From: Clostridia bacterium
GTDB taxonomy: Bacteria; Bacillota; Clostridia; RGIG6154
Assembly (NCBI GenBank): GCA_017410375.1
Contig: JAFQQW010000015.1
Span: 1 to 32,396 of the forward strand
Direction of reading: 5' to 3'
Length of the DNA: 32,396 nt
The position numbers were made by a program, and so were the translations under genes. Positions 23,925-32,348 of this stretch are shown piece after piece (the first letter of the stretch is position 1; the number at the start of each line of letters is the position of its first letter). Under the pieces are notes generated by a model. That model was not told where the DNA came from, did not search any database, and worked only from the letters and a program-made list of their open reading frames with translations.

Positions 23925-24722
23925 ATGACGGTCAGACAGGCGTATGCATATTGCGTAGAAAAACTGGGTAAAGCCGACGGTGCCATCTTGTTTTCGCATT
24001 TGACTGGGATGAATACGGCACAAATGCTGTCTTCGCCCGATCAAAATACCGATGCAGATTTCGATGCGGCAATTCAAAGAGCATTGACTGGAGAGCCTAT
24101 TCAGTATATTGTGGGGACAACCGAATTTATGTCGCTTCCCTTTAAAGTGACTCCGGCGGTGCTCATTCCGCGTCAAGACACAGAAACATTGGTGGAGTTT
24201 GCTTTAGAGCAACTGAAAGACGTGAAAAATCCTGCAGGTTTAGACCTTTGTACCGGCTCGGGTTGTATTGCCGTTTCGTTGGCACACTATGCAGGTGCAA
24301 AGATGCAGGCTGTGGATTTAAGTGCACAGGCACTTGCGGTGGCAAAGGAAAACGGTGCTGAAAACCGTGTACAGATTCAATGGATTTTAGCAGACGCAAA
24401 GACGTTTTCGGATGCAGAAAATGTAGATTTTGTGGTTTCTAACCCGCCCTATATTGAATCGGCGGTGGTGGACAGTTTAGAGAAAAAAGTTAAGGATTTC
24501 GAGCCGCGCATGGCTTTAGACGGTGGTGCGGATGGCTTGGACTTTTACGGATGCATTGCAAAAAACAGTAAAAAAATGCTGAAAAAAGGCGGTTTTCTGG
24601 CGGTGGAAATCGGATACAATCAGGGGAACGCTGTAAAAAACATCTTTGAAAGTGTTTTTGAAAACACGGTTGTGCTGCAGGATTTATGCGGTAATGACCG
24701 GGTGGTGTATGCATTCAAGTGA
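23925..24722 (+). CDS. prmC: Peptide chain release factor N5-glutamine methyltransferase
   Basis: A 265-residue SAM-dependent enzyme that methylates the glutamine of the GGQ motif in release factors RF1 and RF2. The N-terminal helical domain is followed by IPRQDTE (81-87), the SAM-binding LCTGSGCIAV (108-117) and the catalytic NPPY (173-176). ATG at 23925 is 1 bp after the DUF1385 stop, with GGAG inside the previous gene; a longer frame from 23871 overlaps that gene and is not preferred. The usual partner prfA does not follow; a surface-protein gene does. Confidence 0.95.
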   Translation: MTVRQAYAYCVEKLGKADGAILFSHLTGMNTAQMLSSPDQNTDADFDAAIQRALTGEPIQYIVGTTEFMSLPFKVTPAVLIPRQDTETLVEFALEQLKDVKNPAGLDLCTGSGCIAVSLAHYAGAKMQAVDLSAQALAVAKENGAENRVQIQWILADAKTFSDAENVDFVVSNPPYIESAVVDSLEKKVKDFEPRMALDGGADGLDFYGCIAKNSKKMLKKGGFLAVEIGYNQGNAVKNIFESVFENTVVLQDLCGNDRVVYAFK

Positions 24723-24729
24723 GGGATAT

Positions 24730-27700
24730 ATGAAAAAGAGATTGGTTGCGGGGGTGCTTTTGTGTCTGTTTCTGATGCAAAGCACGGTCTTTGCGCATTG
24801 GGCGGACCCGTATTGCACACTGCTACAGAAAAATCAAATCATGTTTGGGGATGAACAGGGCTTCCGTGCGGATGACCCTTTGCTTCGGTGCGAATTTGCG
24901 GCTATGCTCAATCGCGCCTTTTCTTTTTCGGTAAAAAGCAGTGCAGACATGCCGGATGTACCAAAAAATGCCTGGTATTACAAGGATTGTGCGATATTAT
25001 ATAATGCAGGTGTGCTGACGGGGGATGAAAACAAACACATCAACCCCGAGCAAACCGTAACCCGTGCGGAAATGGCGGTTATGCTGAGCCGTGCCATGGG
25101 ACTTTCGGTGCAGAATAAAAAAAGCCCCGATGTGGAGGATGCTCCGAACTGGGCATACGGTGCGGTGCTTGCTTTAGAGGAAATGAATATTGTTTCGGGC
25201 TATCCGGACGGCACATTCCGCGGAAACAACAATCTGCTTCGGGGTGAAGCGGCGGCGGTGCTTGCCAAAATCTTAGAGGCGGGTGCTTTTTCGGGCGGAA
25301 ACGGCAGTATTGCAAATCCGTACCGCATCACAAAGCCGGAGCAGTTTGCGTTTATCAGTACGGACAGGACGGCGTCTTACCGCTTGATGTGTGATGTGGT
25401 TTTTGATGAGATTCCCATGCCGGTTATCGGAAGTAAAGAAATGCCGTTTAACGGGACTTTTGACGGCGGTTTTTATCGGATTATTGCCAAAAACAGTCAG
25501 GACGCCAGCAATGTACTGTTCGGCTGTGTTGGCTTGAGCGGTATGGTTACAAAGGTGCGTTTGCTTTGCCCCGATACCCGTATGGCTCTTTGTGATACCA
25601 ATAATGGTAAAATTACCCTTTGTGCCAACACCTCCTTTATAAACGGTACGCCTGACTATGTAAAGCAGTTTGGCGGTATTGCCTATGAAAACTACGGAAA
25701 AATTGACCGTTGTTACAATGCCTCGGATGTGGTGGCGCTGGATGCAGAGCATACGGCAGGCGGTATTGCGGGCTTGAATGACGGCACGGTGGAAAATTGC
25801 TTTAATGTGGGAACTGTGGCGAAAAGCTGTGGTGCGATTGCAGGTGAAAACAAGGGGAAAATTCAGAATTGCTATACCCTTTCCGGTGAAATCACAAACA
25901 GCGGTAAAGGTACCGAAACAAATGTGTACAGCGGTAAAAATCCGGGTGCGCATTTTTCGGCGGAAGCTTTTGTGCCGCAGAACCGTGTAACGGGTATCGC
26001 GGATTTCCCGTTTATGGGTAATGAAAATTTTACACACTATGCAGGCGGCGAAGGGGTTTTGGATAATCCTTATCGGATTGAAACGATTGCACAGTTTGAA
26101 AATATTTCTGAAAATCCGGATAAATTTTTTGTACAGACCGCAGATCTTAAAGGTATAACCCGAAGCGTTTTCGATTTTTCGGGTGTATATGACGGCAATG
26201 GCTACAAACTGCAAACCGTACGCTTGCAGGCAGACGCGGATACGGCATTGTTTTTACAAAATGACGGCGTTTTGAAAAACGTACACATTACCGACGGCTC
26301 AATCCGCTCAAAAAATAATGTGGCAGGTCTGGCGATGCACAACAACGGTCAAATCAGCGGTTGCTTTTTCGAGGGAAGCCTTTCGGGTGGAAGCTCTGCA
26401 GGACTTGTGTATCAGAACGGAAAGCAGGGCATTATTTCTGAAAGCTACACCCTCGGCAGAATTGAAGCAGGCGGTCGGGCATCGGGACTTGTTTTCCAAA
26501 ACGACGGGACTGTTTCAGATGTGTACAGTGCGGCAGAGGTACTGAGTGCCCAAGGCTGTGGTATTGCGTTTTACAATTCGGGTAGCTTGAAATCGGCATA
26601 TTTTGCAGGCTCGATGCCACAAGGGTCGGGAGGTCTGATATACAGTAACAGCGGAACGGCAATTTACGGGTACACCTTTCTGGAGCCTGCCGTTCTGACA
26701 AACAACGGAAAAACAGAAAATGTGGTTACTGCGGCACAAAGTCAGATGAAAAACATAGATATGTATTTCGGCTTTGATACGATTCATGTGTGGGAGTCTT
26801 CGGCAGACGGTGCATATCCTTATCCCGTGCTGACTAAAAATCCGCACTATACTGTGCAGTATACCGAGAATTATACCGAGTTTGCAGGCGGTGACGGCAG
26901 TGCGAACAACCCTTATAAGATTGTGACGCCGAAGCATTTGCAGAAGGTAAAGGACTATCCGGGTGCGCACTTTATTCTGATGAACAATCTGAATCTGGCA
27001 GAGACGCAAACCGATTCAAAGGCGCTGGTTGCGGATGTGTTTTACGGTACCTTTAACGGAAACCGTATGCAGATTTTAGGGCTTTCGGGTGACAAACCGC
27101 TTTTCGGCGAAAACTACGGAAGTGTTTCGGCGCTCTATATTAAAGATGCGAATCTTTCGGGTGAAAGCATAGCACCCTTTGCAATGAAAAATTACGGCAC
27201 GATTTCAAAATGCAGTTTTATCGGCGATATGCAGGCGGAAAACGGTGCAGGTCTGGTGCTTGCAAATGAAGGAAGAATAGAACTCTGTAATACCGACGGG
27301 AATTTTAACGGCAGCTATCTGGCGGGATTGGTGCTTTCAAACAGCGGTACGGTTTTGGAATGCCATTCTGCGGTGCGTATGTCGGGTAAAGAAGCTTACG
27401 GTCTTGTGAAAAATGACGGCGGTACGGTATCTGACAGTTGGTTTGGCGGATATCTTACAGCCAATAATCTGTATCCCACCGCACAAGCAGGTGTGAAAAA
27501 CTGTTATTATCTGAATTACTACGGAAGAGCGGACAGCGAAGCAAAAAGTATTGCGGATTTTCGTGACAATCCGCCTCGGCTTGGCGAAAACTGGCAACAA
27601 AAAGACGGATTCCCGGTCTTAAAAAATATGCCGGAAATGACCTTGCCGTTATTTGATATGGAAGGGGACGGCAGTGCGGAAAATCCGTACAAAATCCGTC

Positions 27701-29727
27701 TGGCAAATCAGCTTCGGTATCTGGGCATGTACCCCGACAGGCATTTTGTGCTGGTGCAGAATATTAAAGCAAACGACTTGCTTTTTACACCGGTAGAAAC
27801 GTTCCGTGGCGTGCTGGACGGCAATCAGAAAACGATATCCCTTTTGACTGTTTATGGAGAACAGGCAGGTCTTGTACAGCGCTTGGAAGGAAAAATCAAG
27901 AATCTGATTTTTGCTGATGTTATGGCGGAAGGCAGAGCGGAAACCGGAGCGGTTGCGGCAATCAACAGCGGTGTTATAGAAAACTGTACCGTTAAAAGCG
28001 GAAGAATCGGAACGGCAGGTCTGTACGCAGGTGGTATCTGTGGTCGGAATGCCGGAGACGGACTTTTAGACAGATGTGAAAATGGTGGCGATGTATTTTC
28101 GGCATATGCAACCGGCGGTGTGTCGGGCATCAATGAAGGCACGGTCGTGCTGTGCAGAAATATCGGTGGTGCGGTGGCAACTGCCCAGGCAGTGCAGGGA
28201 ATTGCCGGTGGTATTGCAGGCGTGAATAACGGTGTGATTGACCGGTGCTATAATAACGGCAAAATTTTTGCGTATTCCGAATCGGAAGCGTCAAATGCCG
28301 GCGGTATTGCAGGTTTGCAGCAAAACAGCATTTCCAATGGGTACAACACCGGCGAAATCCATGCAAAAGCAAAGAAACAGGCATATGCAGGCGGTATTGC
28401 AGGTGTGAGCGCGAAAAAAACAGAAATCCGTGCTTGCTATAATACGGGCTTTACCAATGCAACTGCAGATGAAACCGGTATGGGTTCGGCTTCAGGCAAG
28501 GCGAACGGCGGTACGCTTTACGGCTTTGTACATGAGAACACGGTGGCAGAGCCGGTGGGAGCAGGGGCTATGAAAGAGGATTTTGTGACCCCGCAGGCGA
28601 TTGACGTGATGTATCGCAAGGAAGGATACAAAACCTTCGATTTTGACTCTGTTTGGGGCTTTGAATACGACAACGGTTTTTATACGGCTCAGCTGAAGGA
28701 AAACCCACAAAAAATTAAAATTGCGGAAGAAAATCTGACCGATTTTGCAGGTGGTGACGGCAGTATGGATAACCCCTACAGAATCTTAACCCCTGAGCAA
28801 CTGAACAATGTTCGTAAACATTTGGGAGCAACCTTTGTGCTTTTAGGTGATATTGATATGTCAGGCTATTGCAAAGCGCGTTCCTTTAAGCCTATCGGGG
28901 ACAATGTATTCAGCTTTTACGGGTTGTTTGTGGGAAATAATTATCAGATTTCGGGCTTGAAAATAGACGGAGAAGAGTTTGGTTTGTTCCGTGAAAATCA
29001 TGGTGAAATCTACAACTGCTTCTTTGAGGATATCTCGGGCAACGGCTCGGGCGGTACAGTTGCGGCGTATAACACGGGTCTGATTTATAACTGTATGCAA
29101 ATCGGTGCGCAGCAGGCAACAGGAAATAGCGAAAATGTCAACCGAGGCGGTCTGGTGGGCGTAAACAAGAGCACCGGCATGGTGATTTCTTCTTACAATG
29201 CAGGCGATATTTCGGTGCAGGGTGAAAATGTGCAGGTGGGCGGTATCGCGTACGGCAATCATGGTGTGATTTCCGGCTCGTTTAATTCGGGAGAAATTAC
29301 GGCAAACGCACAAAAGCTTTCGGTTTCGGGCGGTATTGCGGCACACAATTTCGGTATTGTGTCGGATTGCTACAGCGCCAATACCATACGGGCTGAATCC
29401 GAAATTGCGCAAAACAGCTTTGCAGGCGGTATTGTAGGCAATAACGGTGGTACGGTGGTGAACACGTATTTCAGCGGTGATTCGGTTTCGGCAAGTAATT
29501 TCGGCAGTATTGCGGCAACCAATACCTCTGCGGTGTATAATGGCTATTATATGGGCAGGCAGGGCATTGGCAGGGACAACGGCAGCTCGGAAAATGTGAT
29601 GCAATGCACCGACCAACAGCTTAAGATGCACGATACTTTTGCAGGGTTCGATTTTGAAAATATGTGGATTATGGACGCTTCTTTTAAATATCCGTATCCC
29701 CAGTTTATTGAAATTGCACACAGATAA
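24730..29727 (+). CDS. Very large SLH/GLUG-repeat surface protein
   Basis: A 1665-residue exported protein. The signal peptide spans 1-22 (MKKRLVAGVLLCLFLMQS..., likely cut after VFA). Three SLH units lie at about 23-66, 75-125 and 134-184, with CEFAAM, TRAEMA and RGEAAA motifs for binding the cell-wall polymer. The rest is five modules, each opened by GG-x-G-x-x-x-NPY(R/K)I at 25288, 26038, 26881, 27658 and 28744, followed by many GLUG-type strands such as GGIAGVNNGVIDRCYN. Such repeats fold as a beta-solenoid and are common in adhesin-like proteins; the binding partner is unknown. GAGGG overlaps the prmC stop codon, giving close coupling. A longer frame starting inside prmC is rejected because the signal peptide begins at 24730. 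Confidence 0.9.
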   Translation: MKKRLVAGVLLCLFLMQSTVFAHWADPYCTLLQKNQIMFGDEQGFRADDPLLRCEFAAMLNRAFSFSVKSSADMPDVPKNAWYYKDCAILYNAGVLTGDENKHINPEQTVTRAEMAVMLSRAMGLSVQNKKSPDVEDAPNWAYGAVLALEEMNIVSGYPDGTFRGNNNLLRGEAAAVLAKILEAGAFSGGNGSIANPYRITKPEQFAFISTDRTASYRLMCDVVFDEIPMPVIGSKEMPFNGTFDGGFYRIIAKNSQDASNVLFGCVGLSGMVTKVRLLCPDTRMALCDTNNGKITLCANTSFINGTPDYVKQFGGIAYENYGKIDRCYNASDVVALDAEHTAGGIAGLNDGTVENCFNVGTVAKSCGAIAGENKGKIQNCYTLSGEITNSGKGTETNVYSGKNPGAHFSAEAFVPQNRVTGIADFPFMGNENFTHYAGGEGVLDNPYRIETIAQFENISENPDKFFVQTADLKGITRSVFDFSGVYDGNGYKLQTVRLQADADTALFLQNDGVLKNVHITDGSIRSKNNVAGLAMHNNGQISGCFFEGSLSGGSSAGLVYQNGKQGIISESYTLGRIEAGGRASGLVFQNDGTVSDVYSAAEVLSAQGCGIAFYNSGSLKSAYFAGSMPQGSGGLIYSNSGTAIYGYTFLEPAVLTNNGKTENVVTAAQSQMKNIDMYFGFDTIHVWESSADGAYPYPVLTKNPHYTVQYTENYTEFAGGDGSANNPYKIVTPKHLQKVKDYPGAHFILMNNLNLAETQTDSKALVADVFYGTFNGNRMQILGLSGDKPLFGENYGSVSALYIKDANLSGESIAPFAMKNYGTISKCSFIGDMQAENGAGLVLANEGRIELCNTDGNFNGSYLAGLVLSNSGTVLECHSAVRMSGKEAYGLVKNDGGTVSDSWFGGYLTANNLYPTAQAGVKNCYYLNYYGRADSEAKSIADFRDNPPRLGENWQQKDGFPVLKNMPEMTLPLFDMEGDGSAENPYKIRLANQLRYLGMYPDRHFVLVQNIKANDLLFTPVETFRGVLDGNQKTISLLTVYGEQAGLVQRLEGKIKNLIFADVMAEGRAETGAVAAINSGVIENCTVKSGRIGTAGLYAGGICGRNAGDGLLDRCENGGDVFSAYATGGVSGINEGTVVLCRNIGGAVATAQAVQGIAGGIAGVNNGVIDRCYNNGKIFAYSESEASNAGGIAGLQQNSISNGYNTGEIHAKAKKQAYAGGIAGVSAKKTEIRACYNTGFTNATADETGMGSASGKANGGTLYGFVHENTVAEPVGAGAMKEDFVTPQAIDVMYRKEGYKTFDFDSVWGFEYDNGFYTAQLKENPQKIKIAEENLTDFAGGDGSMDNPYRILTPEQLNNVRKHLGATFVLLGDIDMSGYCKARSFKPIGDNVFSFYGLFVGNNYQISGLKIDGEEFGLFRENHGEIYNCFFEDISGNGSGGTVAAYNTGLIYNCMQIGAQQATGNSENVNRGGLVGVNKSTGMVISSYNAGDISVQGENVQVGGIAYGNHGVISGSFNSGEITANAQKLSVSGGIAAHNFGIVSDCYSANTIRAESEIAQNSFAGGIVGNNGGTVVNTYFSGDSVSASNFGSIAATNTSAVYNGYYMGRQGIGRDNGSSENVMQCTDQQLKMHDTFAGFDFENMWIMDASFKYPYPQFIEIAHR

Positions 29728-29757
29728 AAAATGCACCCGTCAGGGTGCATTTTTTTA
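29726..29757. terminator. Terminator between the surface protein and the 62-residue gene
   Basis: The perfect stem ATGCACCC (29731-29738)/GGGTGCAT (29743-29750) with loop GTCA is flanked by A- and T-runs, so it can act in both directions between converging genes. Confidence 0.88.
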
Positions 29758-29943
29758 TCTGTTCTTTTTTAATCGTGCTTTAGCCTCTTCAACCGTTTCA
29801 CCGTTGTGGGTCAGATACTGCTCAACGAAGGCGTCTTCGATTTTTTTATATCCGCCTACCACGGCGTTTTCGATTTTTCTGTAGCCATCGGTAACGTGCT
29901 CTGCAATTTTTTCATTTGCTTTAACAAGCTTTGATTTCGCCAT
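29755..29943 (-). CDS. Small conserved protein, 62 residues, with KIE repeats
   Basis: A 62-residue, highly charged, probably helical protein. Two similar decamers, GYRKIENAVV (20-29) and GYKKIEDAFV (31-40), sit in its middle, and a GETVEEAKARLKK tail follows. I recall look-alike short proteins in other Clostridia but know of no function. The ATG at 29943 is chosen because AAAGGGG lies 6 bp upstream and the frame before it overlaps the neighbouring gene. It follows the membrane protein by 11 bp and is likely co-transcribed with it. Confidence 0.7.
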   Translation of the reverse strand: MAKSKLVKANEKIAEHVTDGYRKIENAVVGGYKKIEDAFVEQYLTHNGETVEEAKARLKKNR

Positions 29944-29954
29944 GCTTTTCCCCT

Positions 29955-30323
29955 TTACTTTATACCTTTTGTGATGGGAATGAGCGCAAGTAACAGCAAA
30001 ATGCCGACTAAGCCGATAACAGTACCGAGAATGATGCTTTCCCATACCAGGCAAAAGCACATGCCTACGCCTAAGGTCAGCGCACCGACAATGCCAAGCA
30101 CACTAAGCATAAAAATTCTGCCGTCAAAACGGATGGATGCTTTGCCCTCCATCTTTCTCCATACTATAAAAGTAATGAAGCTCAGCACAAGACCAACCGT
30201 TCCGAAAACAATTCCGGGCTTGAACGCATTCCATTCGGGTAAAAGTGCCATGCACATCCCAAGCGCAAACAAAACACCCGAAATTGTGCCCAACATCATG
30301 GCAACAAAACTGCTTTTTTTCAT
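29955..30323 (-). CDS. Four-helix membrane protein with an internal duplication
   Basis: A 122-residue membrane protein with four hydrophobic segments (about 7-28, 36-55, 70-92 and 96-117). The two halves resemble each other: LG-x-x-x-G-x-L-x-x-x-GMC occurs at 11-24, and a similar LGIVGALTLGVGMC at 76-89, each followed by W/E and a Gly-rich helix. No known family name; function unknown. GGAGG precedes ATG. It is transcribed divergently from a TetR-type regulator and shares an operator-like region with it, so it may be that regulator's main target. Confidence 0.75.
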   Translation of the reverse strand: MKKSSFVAMMLGTISGVLFALGMCMALLPEWNAFKPGIVFGTVGLVLSFITFIVWRKMEGKASIRFDGRIFMLSVLGIVGALTLGVGMCFCLVWESIILGTVIGLVGILLLLALIPITKGIK

Positions 30324-30356
30324 AATAAAACCTCCAAAAATATATTTGTATTAAAA

Positions 30357-30436
30357 CAACACTTGTCTTTTTAATACAATTATAGTATAATGGAGCAGGT
30401 GGAAAAATTCAATCATCAATTTCGCAACAAGTGTTG
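30357..30436. promoter_or_regulatory. Paired inverted repeat, likely TetR operator
   Basis: CAACACTTGT (30357-30366) and its exact reverse complement ACAAGTGTTG (30427-30436) lie 70 bp apart. The first overlaps the -35 box of the regulator promoter; the second lies just upstream of its ribosome binding site. The pair could bind a TetR dimer at each site or loop the DNA between them. A weak leftward promoter (TTGTAT at 30379-30374) would place the first half-site in its spacer, so both directions could be controlled. Confidence 0.55.
30363..30391 (+). promoter_or_regulatory. Promoter of the TetR-type regulator
   Basis: TTGTCT (30363-30368), a 17-bp spacer and TATAAT (30386-30391). The -35 box overlaps one arm of the inverted repeat, as expected for autorepression. 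Confidence 0.65.
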
Positions 30437-30453
30437 GGATAATGGAGGCATAT

Positions 30454-30960
30454 ATGAACGTTAAAAACAATAAAAGACGAAGAGGATCGGTGGAAAAAAT
30501 AGAAAAAGCATTCATCAATATGCTTCAGGATAAAAATATAAATCAGATTTCGGTAACCGATATCTGCAAAGCAACAAACTTGAACCGTAGTACCTTTTAT
30601 GCGAATTTTTTAGATGTATATGACCTGGCAGACCGATTGCGTGAAAAGCTGGAACAGGATTTTAACGCGCAGTTTCAGGACGGGGCAAGCCGGGATGCGG
30701 AAACTATGTTTAAGCACATATATGAAAATCAGATTTTCTATAAAATATATTTTAAATTAGGATATGATGATAAGCATCAGGCGTTTGTGTATGACACGGT
30801 AAGAGCGGAAAATGATTTTCAGGGCAAAAACATCAAATACCATATTGAGTTTTTTCGCAACGGCTTAAACAGCATCATCAAAATGTGGTTGGCGGAGGGG
30901 TGTAAGGAGACACCTGAGGAAATGGCTGCCATCTTAAAAAGCGAATATAAAGGCAGATAA
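30454..30960 (+). CDS. TetR/AcrR family transcriptional regulator
   Basis: A 168-residue regulator. The N-terminal helix-turn-helix is ISVTDICKATNLNRSTFYANF at about 32-52, after a basic KNNKRRRG start. The remaining part is a helical ligand or dimer domain with no clue to its ligand. GGAGG lies 5 bp before ATG 30454; an in-frame ATG at 30442 lies before this site and is not used. It is divergent from the 122- and 62-residue genes and probably represses them and itself through CAACACTTGT sites. It is the last gene before the integrative element. Confidence 0.85.
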   Translation: MNVKNNKRRRGSVEKIEKAFINMLQDKNINQISVTDICKATNLNRSTFYANFLDVYDLADRLREKLEQDFNAQFQDGASRDAETMFKHIYENQIFYKIYFKLGYDDKHQAFVYDTVRAENDFQGKNIKYHIEFFRNGLNSIIKMWLAEGCKETPEEMAAILKSEYKGR

Positions 30961-31157
30961 AATAAAAACGACAAGATTCTTAAAGAAACTTGTCCGTGAA
31001 AGTTGTGTATCTTTTCACAACTGCTCAAAAGTCGTTAAAAGTTGATTATATCAGCTTTTGCGGCTTTTTTGCTTTTCACCTTATCTTTTCATAAGTTCTT
31101 GAAATTTGTTATATTTTCAATGTGAAAAGTAGTAAAAAAAGTAGTAACTTTCTTTTT
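30961..31157. other. Junction region between chromosome and integrative element
   Basis: This 197-bp AT-rich gap has no gene. It holds a 25-bp near-palindrome (30970-30994; GACAAG/CTTGTC outside, TTCTT/AAGAA inside), the stem AGTTGTG/CACAACT near 31000-31022, a 10-bp stem AAAAGTTGAT/ATCAGCTTTT (31037-31059), CTTTTCAC as a direct repeat (about 31011 and 31072) with GTGAAAAG inverted near 31122, and a doubled AAAGTAGTAA just past the integrase stop. In Tn916-like elements int faces the nearby end, so the attachment site should lie here. The exact core cannot be set without the other end. Confidence 0.5.
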
Positions 31158-32348
31158 CTACATAGCCATTACTCGCTCCATTTCTTCCTTTGCTGAAGCT
31201 GAAGTAGCGTGAGCGTAGTAATCTAATGTGATTCTTATATTTTTATGTCCCATAATATATTGTAGAGCTTTTGGATTCATACCTTTGTTTGCCATATTCG
31301 TGCAAAATGTATGCCGGAAAATATGTGGGGATATTGTCGGTAACTCAATACCATCTGTTTCTTCGTACTTTTCAACAATCTTATCCAACGCACCTCTGTA
31401 TGATTTTGAATTTCTCGGAACACCTTTATGATTAAAGAAAAGAAAATTTTTGTGTCCTTCAATCTCATACTGTTCAGGTCTTGGTCTTGCTAATATATTT
31501 TGTAGAGCTTGATATACTATTCTGCTCATAGGAATTTGTCTGTAACTCATTTGTGTTTTGGGTGGGATAATATTAAACCCACTTTTTTTATTTCCTACAA
31601 GTTGATGGTTTACATCTATTAGCTGATTATTGAAATCCAAATCATTAAGTGTAAGTCCACACAATTCAGAAATTCTCAATCCCGTACCCAACAAAACAAG
31701 AAAATCGTCATAGAATTTGCAATATCTCTTATGATGCTGTACAAAATCAAGAAAAGCTTTCTCTTGCTCTTTTGATAGAGGTACAGATGGTTCAGTATCA
31801 TTTTCTATTAGCTCTCTAATATCAAAATGAAAAGGATTTTTTCTTATACAATCATCAACAACCGCTATATAAAATACTGCACTCATTGAACGCTTGTGAT
31901 TTTTCACGGTGCTATAAGCATAACCATTTTTCCTTAATCGGATGAGCCATTCTTTAGCATCTGACATTTTCACTTTTTCTATTGCCATTCGTCCAAAAGC
32001 ATCATTTTCAAGTATGTTGCGAAGCTGATTTCTATTAAGTACGGTTGCTTCTTTTACATTGGCATTTTGTTTTATACGCTTATCGTAAAGTTCAAGAACG
32101 GTCATTTTACCGCCTTTAGTATCAATACCATCATCGAGATCTTTTCGTATTTGCTTTTCCTTTTCTCTCAGCGATATATCATCACGTTTTCCTGCCGGAG
32201 TTTTGTCCGTAGGAACTAATTTCCACGCATAAACAAATTGTGGTTTTCCATATCCATCAACATATTTATAGGCATATCTGCCGTCTTTTCTTTGGCTCTC
32301 TCCCGTCTGTAAAATACGGTTTTTATTATCTCTCCGTTTTTCTGACAT
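31158..32348 (-). CDS. int: Tn916-type tyrosine recombinase (integrase)
   Basis: A 396-residue site-specific recombinase that excises and inserts an integrative element. The N-terminal arm-binding domain (about 1-65, with RRDNKNRILQTGESQRKDG) resembles that of Tn916 Int. A core-binding SAM-like domain follows, then the catalytic domain with Arg in GTGLRISELCGL, HIFRHTFC, and GHKNIRITLDYYAH supplying the final His and Tyr. All expected residues are present and the frame is intact, so it is probably active. GGAGAA precedes ATG. The gene is clearly AT-richer than the neighbouring chromosome, a sign of transfer. Any xis gene would lie to the right, outside the window. Confidence 0.93.
   Translation of the reverse strand: MSEKRRDNKNRILQTGESQRKDGRYAYKYVDGYGKPQFVYAWKLVPTDKTPAGKRDDISLREKEKQIRKDLDDGIDTKGGKMTVLELYDKRIKQNANVKEATVLNRNQLRNILENDAFGRMAIEKVKMSDAKEWLIRLRKNGYAYSTVKNHKRSMSAVFYIAVVDDCIRKNPFHFDIRELIENDTEPSVPLSKEQEKAFLDFVQHHKRYCKFYDDFLVLLGTGLRISELCGLTLNDLDFNNQLIDVNHQLVGNKKSGFNIIPPKTQMSYRQIPMSRIVYQALQNILARPRPEQYEIEGHKNFLFFNHKGVPRNSKSYRGALDKIVEKYEETDGIELPTISPHIFRHTFCTNMANKGMNPKALQYIMGHKNIRITLDYYAHATSASAKEEMERVMAM

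Noticed and set aside
24646-24729. Longer N-terminus of the large surface protein starting inside prmC
   Set aside because: It would bury the signal peptide, which begins at 24730 behind a ribosome binding site.
25273-26214. Long leftward frame of 313 codons opposite the surface-protein gene
   Set aside because: It lies wholly antisense to a well-supported gene, has no ribosome binding site, and its composition (many His, Arg, Ile, Thr) reflects the Gly/Asn-rich repeats on the other strand. The same applies to the 291-codon frame at 28861-29736.
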